64,000 bases of DNA, taken from Streptomyces eurocidicus (lineage in GTDB: Bacteria; Actinomycetota; Actinomycetes; Streptomycetales; Streptomycetaceae). Numbering within the stretch: the first letter of the stretch is position 1; each line of letters begins with the position of its first letter. Made by a program: the position numbers and the translations under genes. The DNA lies in the NCBI RefSeq assembly GCF_002891295.1, contig NZ_LGUI01000009.1, positions 372,001 through 436,000 on the forward strand, read 5' to 3'. This document shows, in pieces, positions 31,711-38,931 of this stretch. The notes beneath the pieces were generated by a model. The model saw only the letters and a program-made list of their open reading frames with translations. It was not told the origin of the DNA and did no database searches.

Positions 31711-31741
31711 ATTATCCCGCATCGCATGACCCGATGACCAA
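31711..31741 (-). promoter_or_regulatory. Candidate promoter of the DUF3117 gene
   Basis: TTGGTC (31741-31736), 19 nt, GATAAT (31716-31711), about 95 nt before the ATG. In the rest of the 395-bp divergent gap 31618-32012 I see only a TTGACG at 31847-31852 that might serve the enoyl-CoA hydratase gene; its -10 is not clear. Confidence 0.35.
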
Positions 31742-32012
31742 CATCGGTCCGCATCCCTTCGGCAACGCGATCACACAAAACCACCCAATTCGGCGATCGG
31801 GCTGCGATACTGCGCCACCCTCGCACCAGCGCGGGGGCGGAATTCTTTGACGCAGGTCACATATCGGCGACGGATGATCTCCGGCATGCTGAGCGACGGC
31901 AGCCGCCGGTGCAGCGCCGGCGCACCACCGGTCCCCGACGGGCGCGCGGTCACAGGCGACGGCATCCGGCGGGCGGGGCCGGTGACGGTACCGAGAGGGA
32001 GGGAACAGCACC

Positions 32013-32795
32013 ATGGCCGACGCCGTGCTGTACGACATCACCGACGGGCTCGCGACGATCACGCTCAACCGCCCCGACGCGATGAACGCGCTGAACATCG
32101 AGGCGAAGGTCGCCCTCCGCGACGCCCTCCGGGAGGCGGGCGCCGACCCGGCCGTCCGCGCCGTCCTGCTGACCGCGACCGGGCGCGCCTTCTGCGTCGG
32201 GCAGGACCTCAAGGAGCACGTGGGGCTGCTGGCCGCCGGCGATGTGATGAGCACCGTGGAGGAGCACTACAACCCGATCGTCACGGCGATCACCGAGATG
32301 CCGAAGCCGGTCGTCGCCGGGGTCAACGGCGTCGCGGCGGGCGCCGGCGCGGGCTTCGCCTTCGCGGCGGACTACCGGGTGGTCGCCGAGGACGCGGCCT
32401 TCAACACCTCGTTCGCCGGGGTGGCGCTCACCGCCGACTCGGGGGTCTCCTGGACCCTTCCCCGGCTCATCGGCCACAGCCGCGCCTCGGACCTGCTGCT
32501 GTTCCCGCGCAATGTGAGTGCGCGGGAGGCGTTCGAGCTGGGCATCGCCAACAAGCTCGTCCCGACGGCGGAGCTGGCCGCCGAGGCCGCGGCCGTGGCC
32601 CGCCGGCTGGCCGAGGGCCCCACGGCCGCGTACGCGGCGATCAAGGAGTCGCTGTCCTACGCGGCGGACCACCCGCTCCCCGAGGCCCTGGCCAAGGAGA
32701 ACGAACTCCAGTCCCGGGCGGGCGCTTCGGAGGACCACCGCATCGCGGTGGACGCCTTCCTGAAGAAGGAGCGGCCGCGGTACGTGGGCCGCTGA
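32013..32795 (+). CDS. Enoyl-CoA hydratase/isomerase family protein
   Basis: 260 residues, crotonase fold: LATITLNRPDAMNALN, FCVGQDLKEH and GVNGVAAGAGAGFAFAADYRV (oxyanion-hole glycines), then ADSGVSWTLPRLIGHSRA with the Asp typical of the PaaG-like group rather than the Glu/Glu pair of classical hydratases. An isomerase of ring-opened phenylacetyl-CoA-type or similar acyl-CoA is possible; the precise substrate is unknown. GAGAGGGAGGGAA precedes the ATG. It converges with tag, ending one base before it. Confidence 0.88.
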   Translation: MADAVLYDITDGLATITLNRPDAMNALNIEAKVALRDALREAGADPAVRAVLLTATGRAFCVGQDLKEHVGLLAAGDVMSTVEEHYNPIVTAITEMPKPVVAGVNGVAAGAGAGFAFAADYRVVAEDAAFNTSFAGVALTADSGVSWTLPRLIGHSRASDLLLFPRNVSAREAFELGIANKLVPTAELAAEAAAVARRLAEGPTAAYAAIKESLSYAADHPLPEALAKENELQSRAGASEDHRIAVDAFLKKERPRYVGR

Positions 32796-33398
32796 TCAGC
32801 GCCCGCCCGCGGACGACCGCGTGTGGCAGTCCGCCAGATGGTCGTTCACCAGGCCGCACGCCTGCATCATCGCGTACGCCGTGGTGGGCCCGACGAAGCG
32901 GAAGCCGCGCTTCTTGAGGTCCTTGGCCAGTGCCACGGACTCCGGGGTGGTCGCCGGGACGTCCGCCGCCGTGCGCGGGGCCCGGCGGCCGGCCGGGTCC
33001 GGGGCGTAGGACCAGATGAGGGCGTCCAGCTCGCCGGGGGCCCACTCCGCGGCCACCTTGGCGTTGCCGATCGCGGCGGTGATCTTCGCACGGTTGCGGA
33101 TGATGCCCGGGTCGGCCAGCAGCCGCTCGGCGTCCGTCTCCGTGAAGGCGGCCACCTTCACCACGGAGAATCCCGCGAACGCGGCGCGGAAGCCCTCCCG
33201 GCGGCGCAGGATCGTCAGCCACGACAGACCCGACTGGAACGCCTCCAGGCACATCCGCTCGAACAGCGCGTCGTCGCCGTGGACCGGGCGGCCCCACTCG
33301 GTGTCGTGGTAGGCGCGGTAGTCCGCCCGGGACTCCGCCTCCAGGCCCCAGGGGCAGCGCGTCAGCCCGTCCGGCCCGGCGACCGCTCCACCGCTCAT
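32796..33398 (-). CDS. tag: DNA-3-methyladenine glycosylase I
   Basis: 200 residues: CPWGLEAESRADYRAYHDTEWGRPVHGDDALFERMCLEAFQSGLSWLTILRRREGFRAAF, followed by DPGIIRNRAKITAAIGNA and FVGPTTAYAMMQACGLVNDHLADCH. The initial Cys, the His of YHDTEW and the final HxxxCH supply the zinc snap of Tag. It removes 3-methyladenine from alkylated DNA in base-excision repair. ATG overlaps the stop of the DivIVA-like gene (ATGA), so the two are cotranslated, an arrangement also known in mycobacteria (Rv1209-Rv1210). Confidence 0.95.
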   Translation of the reverse strand: MSGGAVAGPDGLTRCPWGLEAESRADYRAYHDTEWGRPVHGDDALFERMCLEAFQSGLSWLTILRRREGFRAAFAGFSVVKVAAFTETDAERLLADPGIIRNRAKITAAIGNAKVAAEWAPGELDALIWSYAPDPAGRRAPRTAADVPATTPESVALAKDLKKRGFRFVGPTTAYAMMQACGLVNDHLADCHTRSSAGGR

Positions 33399-33832
33399 GC
33401 TTCCGCTCCCTTGTCCCGCTCGCCCGGCTCCTCGCCGGACGGCCGCTCGCCCGCCGTCCACTCCCCGGTCGCCCGGCCGCCGGCCGGCCGCTCGCCGGAG
33501 GTGCGGTCGAGCAGCTCGGGGCCGCTCACGGCCGCGGCCTGCGCCCCGGCGAGCGCCGCCTCCAGCTCGGCGATCCGCGCGTCCCGCTCGGCGAGCTCGG
33601 CGCCCAGCCGGTCCAGGGCGTCGTCGGTCTCGGCCATCCGGTAGCCGCGCAGCGCGACGGGCAGCCGCAGCGCGTCGACGTCGGCGCGGCCCATGGGCCG
33701 GTCGGCGGGCAGCGGCCAGACGATCCGGTCCGGCGCGGCCTCGGCCAGCGGTGCTCCGCCCCCGCCGCCCGCGACGAAGAGCGTGACCGCGGCGACCACC
33801 ACGACCAACGCGATGAGCAAGAACCAGAACAC
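33395..33832 (-). CDS. DivIVA-like membrane protein
   Basis: 145 residues from a GTG with GGGAG 6 nt upstream. An N-terminal membrane helix (VFWFLLIALVVVVAAVTLFVAGG) is followed by RPMGRADVDALRLPVALRGYRMAETDDALDRLGAELAERDARIAELEAAL, a DivIVA-type segment: the VxxxRxPxxxRGYxxxxVDxxL pattern plus a coiled coil. The C-terminus is repetitive (GERPAGGRATGEWTAGERPSGEEPGERD). It may sit at the membrane and scaffold partners in growth or division, by analogy only. Cotranslated with tag. Confidence 0.85.
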   Translation of the reverse strand: MFWFLLIALVVVVAAVTLFVAGGGGGAPLAEAAPDRIVWPLPADRPMGRADVDALRLPVALRGYRMAETDDALDRLGAELAERDARIAELEAALAGAQAAAVSGPELLDRTSGERPAGGRATGEWTAGERPSGEEPGERDKGAEA

Positions 33833-33970
33833 GACCAACTCCCAGGTGCGCCCGCCGCCCGCTGCGCCGGACTTCCGTCGGTGAGCGGACTGCCAATCCG
33901 TCCTCCCCGATCGTGCCATGCCGCACTGACGGTTAAGGTCGCTGGCGGACCACGGAGAAGGAGTACGGAA

Positions 33971-34870
33971 ATGCTGCGGCTGGGACGACGCGAGTTCGAC
34001 GAGCACGAACCGGTGATCATGGCGATCGTCAACCGGACCCCGGACTCCTTCTACGACCAGGGGTCGACCTTCCAGGACGAGCCCGCGCTGGCCCGGGTGG
34101 AGCAGGCGGTGGCGGAGGGCGCGGCCATCATCGACATCGGCGGGGTGAAGGCCGGCCCCGGCGAGGAGGTGACGGCCGAGGAGGAGGCGCGGCGCACGGT
34201 CGGCTTCGTGGCCGAGGTCCGGCGCCGCCACCCGGACGTGGTGATCAGCGTCGACACCTGGCGGCACGACGTGGGCGAGGCCGTCTGCGAGGCGGGCGCC
34301 GACGTCCTCAACGACGCGTGGGGCGGGGTGGACCCCAAGCTGGCGGAGGTCGCGGCCCGTTACGACGTGGGGCTGGTGTGCACCCACGCGGGCGGTGTGG
34401 AGCCGCGCACCCGGCCGCACCGCACCGAGTACGACGATGTGATGGCGGACATCCTGCGGGTGACGCTCGGGCTGGCCGAGCGGGCCGTCTCGCTCGGCGT
34501 CCGGCGCGACCGGATCATGATCGACCCGGGCCATGACTTCGGGAAGAACACCCGGCACTCGCTGGAGGCCACCCGGCGCCTCGGCGAGATGGCGGAGACG
34601 GTTCCCCAAGCTCTCGGCTTCGCTCGAGCAGGGGATACCCCATTGCCGGTCCTGGTCTCCCTGTCGAACAAGGACTTCGTCGGCGAGACGCTCGACAAGC
34701 CGGTGAAGGAGCGGGTGCTGGGCACCCTCGCGACGACGGCCGTCTCGGCCTGGCTCGGCGCGCGGGTCTACCGGGTGCACGAGGTCGCGGAGACGAAGCA
34801 GGTGCTGGACATGGTGGCGTCGATCGCCGGCCACCGGGCACCTGCGGTGGGCAGGCGGGGTCTCGCCTAG
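33971..34870 (+). CDS. folP: Dihydropteroate synthase family protein (FolP2-like) with in-frame insertion
   Basis: 299 residues from an ATG with GAAGGAG upstream. DHPS TIM-barrel motifs: PVIMAIVNRTPDSFYDQG, IIDIGGVKAGPGEEV, VVISVDTWRHDVGEAVCEAGADVLNDAWGG, MIDPGHDFGKNT and RVHEVAETKQVLDM. DHPS condenses p-aminobenzoate with dihydropterin pyrophosphate; the second paralogue in actinobacteria (M. tuberculosis FolP2) is reported to lack this activity, and the neighbourhood matches that paralogue. Odd point: between ETV and PVLVSLSNKDF lies about 13 extra residues (PQALGFARAGDTPL) encoded by a dispersed palindromic element. Confidence 0.9.
   Translation: MLRLGRREFDEHEPVIMAIVNRTPDSFYDQGSTFQDEPALARVEQAVAEGAAIIDIGGVKAGPGEEVTAEEEARRTVGFVAEVRRRHPDVVISVDTWRHDVGEAVCEAGADVLNDAWGGVDPKLAEVAARYDVGLVCTHAGGVEPRTRPHRTEYDDVMADILRVTLGLAERAVSLGVRRDRIMIDPGHDFGKNTRHSLEATRRLGEMAETVPQALGFARAGDTPLPVLVSLSNKDFVGETLDKPVKERVLGTLATTAVSAWLGARVYRVHEVAETKQVLDMVASIAGHRAPAVGRRGLA
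34602..34643 (+). repeat. Palindromic element inserted in folP
   Basis: A 42-nt segment with CCCCAAGCTCTCGGCTTCG, a GAGC return arm, GGGG and ACCCCAT, resembling short elements dispersed through Streptomyces genomes and the one at 5413-5443. Its length keeps the folP frame open, so the protein gains about 13 residues. Confidence 0.75.
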
Positions 34871-34902
34871 GCCGGCTGGGCGAAGTCCGGTGCGGTTCGG
34901 CA

Positions 34903-34947
34903 GCGCCCCGAAGGGGCGCGGGGAACTGCGCGACCAGCCACGACGCA
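34903..34947. repeat. Dispersed Streptomyces-type repeat with hairpin
   Basis: GCGCCCC-GAA-GGGGCGC hairpin (34903-34919) followed by GGGGAACTGCGCGACCAGCC, a combination I recall as common between Streptomyces genes. It lies 33 nt after the folP stop and may end that transcript. Confidence 0.6.
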
Positions 34948-35010
34948 CCCGCGGATGACTCGCCGGACTTCCAGCGGAGCGCTTAGGCGGCACGGCATCC
35001 CGCGCTGCGC

Positions 35011-35060
35011 GCGGGTGTCCTCAAACGCCGGACGGGCTGAATCGGCCGGCGTTCGAGGAC
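35011..35060. repeat. Dispersed hairpin repeat at a convergent junction
   Basis: Arms 35017-35031 and 35046-35060 match over 14 of 15 bases around a 14-nt loop. The block 35017-35042 (26 nt) is identical to 61118-61143. It lies between the convergent folP and LOG-family genes and could terminate both. Confidence 0.75.
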
Positions 35061-35072
35061 GACGCCCCTCGC

Positions 35073-35822
35073 CTACGCGCCCGCTTCCTTCGTCACCAGG
35101 CCGATCGCCTCGTCGACGTCGTCCGTGATGTGGAAGAGGTGCAGGTCGTGCGGGCCCGCCTTGCCCTCCGCGATCAGGGTGTCCCGCACCCAGTCGACCA
35201 GGCCCCGCCAGTACGCGCTGCCGAACAGCACGATCGGGAAGCGGGTGACCTTCTTCGTCTGGACCAGCGTCAGCGCCTCGAACAGCTCGTCCAGCGTGCC
35301 GAGTCCGCCCGGCAGCACCACGAACCCGCTCGCGTACTTCACGAACATCGTCTTCCGCACGAAGAAGTAACGGAAGTCCACGCCGAGATTGACGTACGGA
35401 TTGAGCCCTTGCTCGAAGGGCAGTTCGATGCCGAGGCCGACCGAGACGCCGCCGGCCTCCATCGCGCCGCGGTTCGCGGCCTCCATCGCGCCGGGCCCGC
35501 CGCCGGTGATGACGGCGAAGCCCGCCTCGACCAGGCCGCGCCCGATGGCCACACCGGCCTCGTACTCCGCCGAGTCCCGGGGCGTGCGCGCCGAGCCGAA
35601 GACGCTGATGGCGGGCGGCAGTTCGGCGAGCGCGCCGAAGCCCTCGACGAACTCGGACTGGATGCGCATCACCCGGAAGGGGTCCTCGTGCACCCAGTCC
35701 GCGGTCCCTCTGGTGTCCAGCAGATGCTGGTCGGTGGTGCCCTGCTGCATCTGGCCGTGCCGGCGGACGACCGGCCCCCGCCGCTGCTCCCGCTGAGTAC
35801 GGGTCCCCTCGGGATTTGCCAT
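35073..35822 (-). CDS. LOG family (TIGR00730) protein, possible cytokinin riboside phosphoribohydrolase
   Basis: 249 residues from an ATG with GGAGGGAG upstream. The Rossmann-type core has ISVFGSARTP, VITGGGPGAMEAANRGAMEAGG and PGGLGTLDELFEALT, the last being the PGGxGTxxE signature of LOG proteins, which release free adenine-type bases from N6-modified AMP. An N-terminal 70-residue extension (REQRRGPVVRRHGQMQQGTTDQHLLD) is typical of the actinobacterial group. It follows dapE in the same direction with a 68-bp gap, the same pairing as M. tuberculosis Rv1202/Rv1205 region. Confidence 0.92.
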   Translation of the reverse strand: MANPEGTRTQREQRRGPVVRRHGQMQQGTTDQHLLDTRGTADWVHEDPFRVMRIQSEFVEGFGALAELPPAISVFGSARTPRDSAEYEAGVAIGRGLVEAGFAVITGGGPGAMEAANRGAMEAGGVSVGLGIELPFEQGLNPYVNLGVDFRYFFVRKTMFVKYASGFVVLPGGLGTLDELFEALTLVQTKKVTRFPIVLFGSAYWRGLVDWVRDTLIAEGKAGPHDLHLFHITDDVDEAIGLVTKEAGA

Positions 35823-35890
35823 TCCGCGCTCCCTCCGCTGCAGATCGTTGCTGCTCAGCGTAGGCCCACCGAACGGCCCGTCGGGGCTGG

Positions 35891-36970
35891 TCAGCCGGTG
35901 AGCCAGGTACGCAGGCGCTCCTCGCACCCGGTGATCAGCGAGACGCGCACGCGTTCGTCGCGCTTGTGGGCGAGCATCGGGTCGCCGGGCCCGTAGTTGA
36001 CGGCGGGGACGCCGAGCGCGCTGAAGCGCGAGACGTCGGTCCAGCCGAACTTGGGCTTGGGCGTGCCTCCCACGGCCTCGATGAAGGCGGCCGCGGCCGG
36101 GTGGCCGAGGCCGGGCAGCGCGCCGGGCGAGTGGTCGTCGACGACGAACTCGGCCACTCCGCAGTCCGCGAAGACCTCCCGGACGTGGGCCAGGGCCTCC
36201 TCCCCGGTGCGGTCCGGCGCGTAGCGGAAGTTCACGGCGACGGTGCAGGCGTCGGGGATGACGTTGCCCGCGACACCGCCCTCGATCCGGACGGCGTTGA
36301 GGCCCTCGTGGTACTCCAGGCCGTCGATCACGGGCCGGCGCGGCTCGTAGGCGGCCAGCCTGGCGAGGATCGGCGCGGCGGCGTGGACGGCGTTGCTGCC
36401 CATCCAGGAGCGCGCCGAGTGGGCGCGCTCGCCCTCGGTGCGCAGCAGCACCCGCAGGGTGCCCTGGCAGCCGCCCTCGACCTGGGCGTCGGTGGGTTCG
36501 AGCAGCACGGCGAAGTCCGCGGTGAGCCAGTCGGGGTGGGCGTCGGCGACGTGGCCCAGGCCGTTGAGGTGTGCGGCGACCTCTTCGTTGTCGTAGAAGA
36601 CGAAGGTCAGGTCGCGGTTGGGCGCGGGCACGGTCGCGGCGATGCGCAGCTGCACGGCGACGCCGGACTTCATGTCGCCGGTGCCGCAGCCCCAGAGGAA
36701 GCCGTCCTCGTCCAGCCGGGAGGGGACGTTGTCGGCGATGGGGACGGTGTCGATGTGACCGGCGAGGACGACGCGCTCGGCGCGTCCCAGGTTCGTCCGG
36801 GCCACGACGTTGTTGCCGTGGCGGTCGACCGTCAGGTGCGGAAGGGCGCGCAGGGCGCGCTCGATGGCGTCGGCGAGCGGCTTCTCGTTCCCGCTCTCGG
36901 ACGGGATGTCGACGAGCCCGGCGGTGAGGGCGGCGGCGTCGAGGGACAGGTCGAGTGCGGCGTCATCCAT
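35891..36970 (-). CDS. dapE: Succinyl-diaminopimelate desuccinylase
   Basis: 359 residues, M20 metallopeptidase fold: AGHIDTVP (His72, Asp74), GTGDMKSG (Asp99, the bridging ligand), YDNEEVA (Glu129 catalytic, Glu130 ligand) and a C-terminal His in LAHKRDERV. It hydrolyses N-succinyl-LL-2,6-diaminopimelate in the lysine and peptidoglycan precursor pathway; dapC in this window supplies its substrate. The dimer lid domain (GTLRVLLRTEGERAHSARSWMGSNAVHAAAPIL) is present. Probably leaderless: TAGAGT lies 7 nt before the ATG. Confidence 0.95.
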   Translation of the reverse strand: MDDAALDLSLDAAALTAGLVDIPSESGNEKPLADAIERALRALPHLTVDRHGNNVVARTNLGRAERVVLAGHIDTVPIADNVPSRLDEDGFLWGCGTGDMKSGVAVQLRIAATVPAPNRDLTFVFYDNEEVAAHLNGLGHVADAHPDWLTADFAVLLEPTDAQVEGGCQGTLRVLLRTEGERAHSARSWMGSNAVHAAAPILARLAAYEPRRPVIDGLEYHEGLNAVRIEGGVAGNVIPDACTVAVNFRYAPDRTGEEALAHVREVFADCGVAEFVVDDHSPGALPGLGHPAAAAFIEAVGGTPKPKFGWTDVSRFSALGVPAVNYGPGDPMLAHKRDERVRVSLITGCEERLRTWLTG

Positions 36971-36977
36971 AGCGGCG

Positions 36978-36983
36978 ACTCTA
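36978..36983 (-). promoter_or_regulatory. Leaderless -10 hexamer for dapE
   Basis: TAGAGT, 7 nt (CGCCGCT), ATG at 36970. Confidence 0.6.
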
Positions 36984-37162
36984 ACCCGGGCGGGCGCCCC
37001 CGGGTCGGGCCGGACGGGCGGAAGACCGGCGAGAGACAGGCGGGAGACGGTCACGGGCGGTCCGGCCCGGGCGCGAACCGGGCACGGGCGGGCACGTACG
37101 GACACCGGGGCGGGCCGGGCAGCGCGCCGGGCGGGGCCCCGCTGATCGGCCCGCCTCTCCAG

Positions 37163-37168
37163 TAACGT
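37163..37168 (+). promoter_or_regulatory. Leaderless -10 hexamer for the lysozyme-like gene
   Basis: TAACGT, 7 nt (GGGCCCC), ATG at 37176. It also argues for the ATG rather than the GTG at 37167, which lies inside the hexamer. Confidence 0.6.
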
Positions 37169-37175
37169 GGGCCCC

Positions 37176-38111
37176 ATGTCCGGGATCTCCGTCACCCGCC
37201 GTGGCCGCCTGCTGCGCATCGTGGCCGCCTGCGCCGTGCTCCTGGCGCTGATCGGCTACGGGGTGGCCCAGCTCTTGACGGGCGGCCCCGGGGCGCCGCG
37301 CTGCACGGTGCGGGCCAACGGGGAGTCGTACTCCCTCTCCCCCGAGCAGGCGGTGAACGCCGCCACGATCTCGGCCGTGGGGTCGGCGCGCGGGCTGCCC
37401 GAGCGGGCGGTGACGATCGCGCTGGCCACGGCCATGCAGGAGTCGGGGCTGCGCAACATCCACCACGGCGACCGCGATTCGCTGGGCCTGTTCCAGCAGC
37501 GGCCGACGCAGGGCTGGGGCAGCGCGTCCCAGATCACCGATCCGGTGTACGCGGCGGGGAAGTTCTACGACCACCTGGTGGAGGTGCCCGGCTATTCGCG
37601 GCTGCCGCTGACGGTGGCCGCGCAGAAGGTGCAGCGCAGCGGCTTCCCGCAGGCGTACGCGAAGCACGAGCCGGACGCGTCGCTGCTGGCGTCGGGGCTG
37701 ACCGGCCGGGCGACGGCCGCGTTCAGCTGCACGAAGAGCCCGGGCGACGGCAAGCCGGGCGACCCCTCGGCGGTCCGGGCGAAGCTGCGGCGCGAGTTCG
37801 GCGACACGGTCGCCCCGTCGGTGGCGGACGGCCGGGGCGGCGGCGGGGCGGGCGCGACGGCCGCCGGCGCCGCGCGGACGGTGACCGTGCCGGTACGGGG
37901 CACGGCGGCGGACGGCGGCCCGGAGCGGCAGGGCTGGCAGCTGGCCTCCTGGGCGGTGGCGCACGCGGCCGAACTCCGGATCTCGCGGGTGTCCTTCGAC
38001 GGCCGGGTGTGGACCGCGGAGAAGTCCGGGGACGGCTGGCGCGAGGCCGGGGACGCCCCGGACGGGTCCGGGGCGGCGGCGGACCGGGTGTCCATCACCA
38101 CCGTTCAGTAG
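37176..38111 (+). CDS. Membrane-anchored lysozyme/transglycosylase-like protein
   Basis: 311 residues. An N-terminal signal anchor (LLRIVAACAVLLALIGYGVAQLL) is followed by ATISAVGSARGLPERAVTIALATAMQESGLRNIHHGDRDSLGLFQQRPTQGWG and DPVYAAGKFYDHL. The AxxMQESGLRN Glu and the SLGLFQQRP block resemble lysozyme-fold lytic transglycosylases. The C-terminal third is Ala/Gly-rich with a final domain (WQLASWAVAHAAELRISRVSFDGRVWTAEKSGDGW) resembling the tail of other secreted wall proteins. It probably acts on peptidoglycan outside the membrane; databases often give uninformative names such as heavy-metal transporter. Divergent from dapE. Confidence 0.82.
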   Translation: MSGISVTRRGRLLRIVAACAVLLALIGYGVAQLLTGGPGAPRCTVRANGESYSLSPEQAVNAATISAVGSARGLPERAVTIALATAMQESGLRNIHHGDRDSLGLFQQRPTQGWGSASQITDPVYAAGKFYDHLVEVPGYSRLPLTVAAQKVQRSGFPQAYAKHEPDASLLASGLTGRATAAFSCTKSPGDGKPGDPSAVRAKLRREFGDTVAPSVADGRGGGGAGATAAGAARTVTVPVRGTAADGGPERQGWQLASWAVAHAAELRISRVSFDGRVWTAEKSGDGWREAGDAPDGSGAAADRVSITTVQ

Positions 38112-38409
38112 TGCGACGTTCCCCCCGGAAGAGGGATGCGTACCCCATGCATGGACTGCGGCGCAGAGGGAATACGCCACGTCCGGACGGCGTCGGCGCG
38201 CACCGCCGAATCCCTTGTGAATAAAGGCTTGTAAGCCTTTCAAAGCCTTCCGGCGCTTGTCGTATTTGCCCAGGTTTCCAGGAAGCCGATAATGCGACGC
38301 ATTACCAACTCTTTACCTTGGCCCACCGCAACCTTCATGGGGCTCACGCGGTAGTCACTGCGTCCGATCGCCGGACAGCCACCGTCCTCAACTCCGCTGA
38401 AGGAGCACC
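38112..38409 (+). promoter_or_regulatory. AT-richer upstream region of the secreted 138-residue protein
   Basis: No gene seen. The stretch is clearly less GC-rich than its surroundings and contains an inverted AAAGGCTTGTAAGCCTTT (38225-38242) and a GCCGATAA at 38285-38292. The latter equals the WhiG-type -10, but no TAAA lies 15-16 nt upstream. GAAGGAG precedes the ATG at 38410. Confidence 0.35.
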
Positions 38410-38826
38410 ATGTCCCTCCCCCTTTCGCGTCGGATCGCCCGCGTCGCGCTGCTGGTAGCCGCCGGTGCGGGCTCCGTCGCCGGCGCGGCCGGCGCCGCGA
38501 ACGCCGCGGACCTGAAGGCCCCCGAGCTGGCCAACGGGATCACCGCGGTCGACGGAGCGAGCCTGGGCAAGAACATCGACGCCGCTTCGCACCAGGCCGG
38601 GACCGTGACGACCCACGTCGGTCACGCCGCCATCGACAGCACCGTGCCCGCCGCCACGGACACCGTGGGCAAGGCCGCCAAGACCGGCGCCCCGGCCGCC
38701 CAGAAGGTCGCGGGCGACCTCGGCGGCTCCACGGCCGGCCTCGTCGGCACCGCGGCGCAGACGGCGACCAAGGGCGGCGGCGTCACCAAGAACCTGCCGG
38801 TCGGCAACCTGCCGATCGGCGGCTGA
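38410..38826 (+). CDS. Small secreted Ala-rich protein
   Basis: 138 residues. A classical signal peptide (MSLPLSRRIARVALLVAAGAGSVAG...) ends at ANA-AD, cleavage about residue 36. The mature part is Ala/Gly/Thr-rich with no Cys and two related segments (AASHQAGTVTTHVGHAAID and GKAAKTGAPAAQKVAGDLGG), ending NLPVGNLPIGG. No enzyme motif; it resembles the small exported proteins of Streptomyces surfaces, sometimes mislabelled ATP-binding. It has its own AT-rich promoter region and a perfect terminator, so it is probably regulated separately, perhaps in development. Confidence 0.82.
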   Translation: MSLPLSRRIARVALLVAAGAGSVAGAAGAANAADLKAPELANGITAVDGASLGKNIDAASHQAGTVTTHVGHAAIDSTVPAATDTVGKAAKTGAPAAQKVAGDLGGSTAGLVGTAAQTATKGGGVTKNLPVGNLPIGG

Positions 38827-38858
38827 GCGAGGCCGTCCACCGGTCTCACGCAGCCCAG

Positions 38859-38899
38859 CGCGAGAGGGCCCGGGAGTTCACCTCCCGGGCCCTCTCGCG
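38859..38899. terminator. Strong terminator between the secreted-protein gene and dapC
   Basis: Perfect 18-bp stem (38859-38876 and 38882-38899) with a 5-nt loop between convergent genes. Confidence 0.85.
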
Positions 38900-38931
38900 T
38901 GTCCGCGCCCTCTCCCGGGCGCGGCGTACCG

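Noticed and set aside
38285..38292. GCCGATAA, identical to the WhiG-type -10 element
   Set aside because: The matching TAAA 15-16 nt upstream is absent (TTGC is there instead), so a WhiG promoter is not supported.
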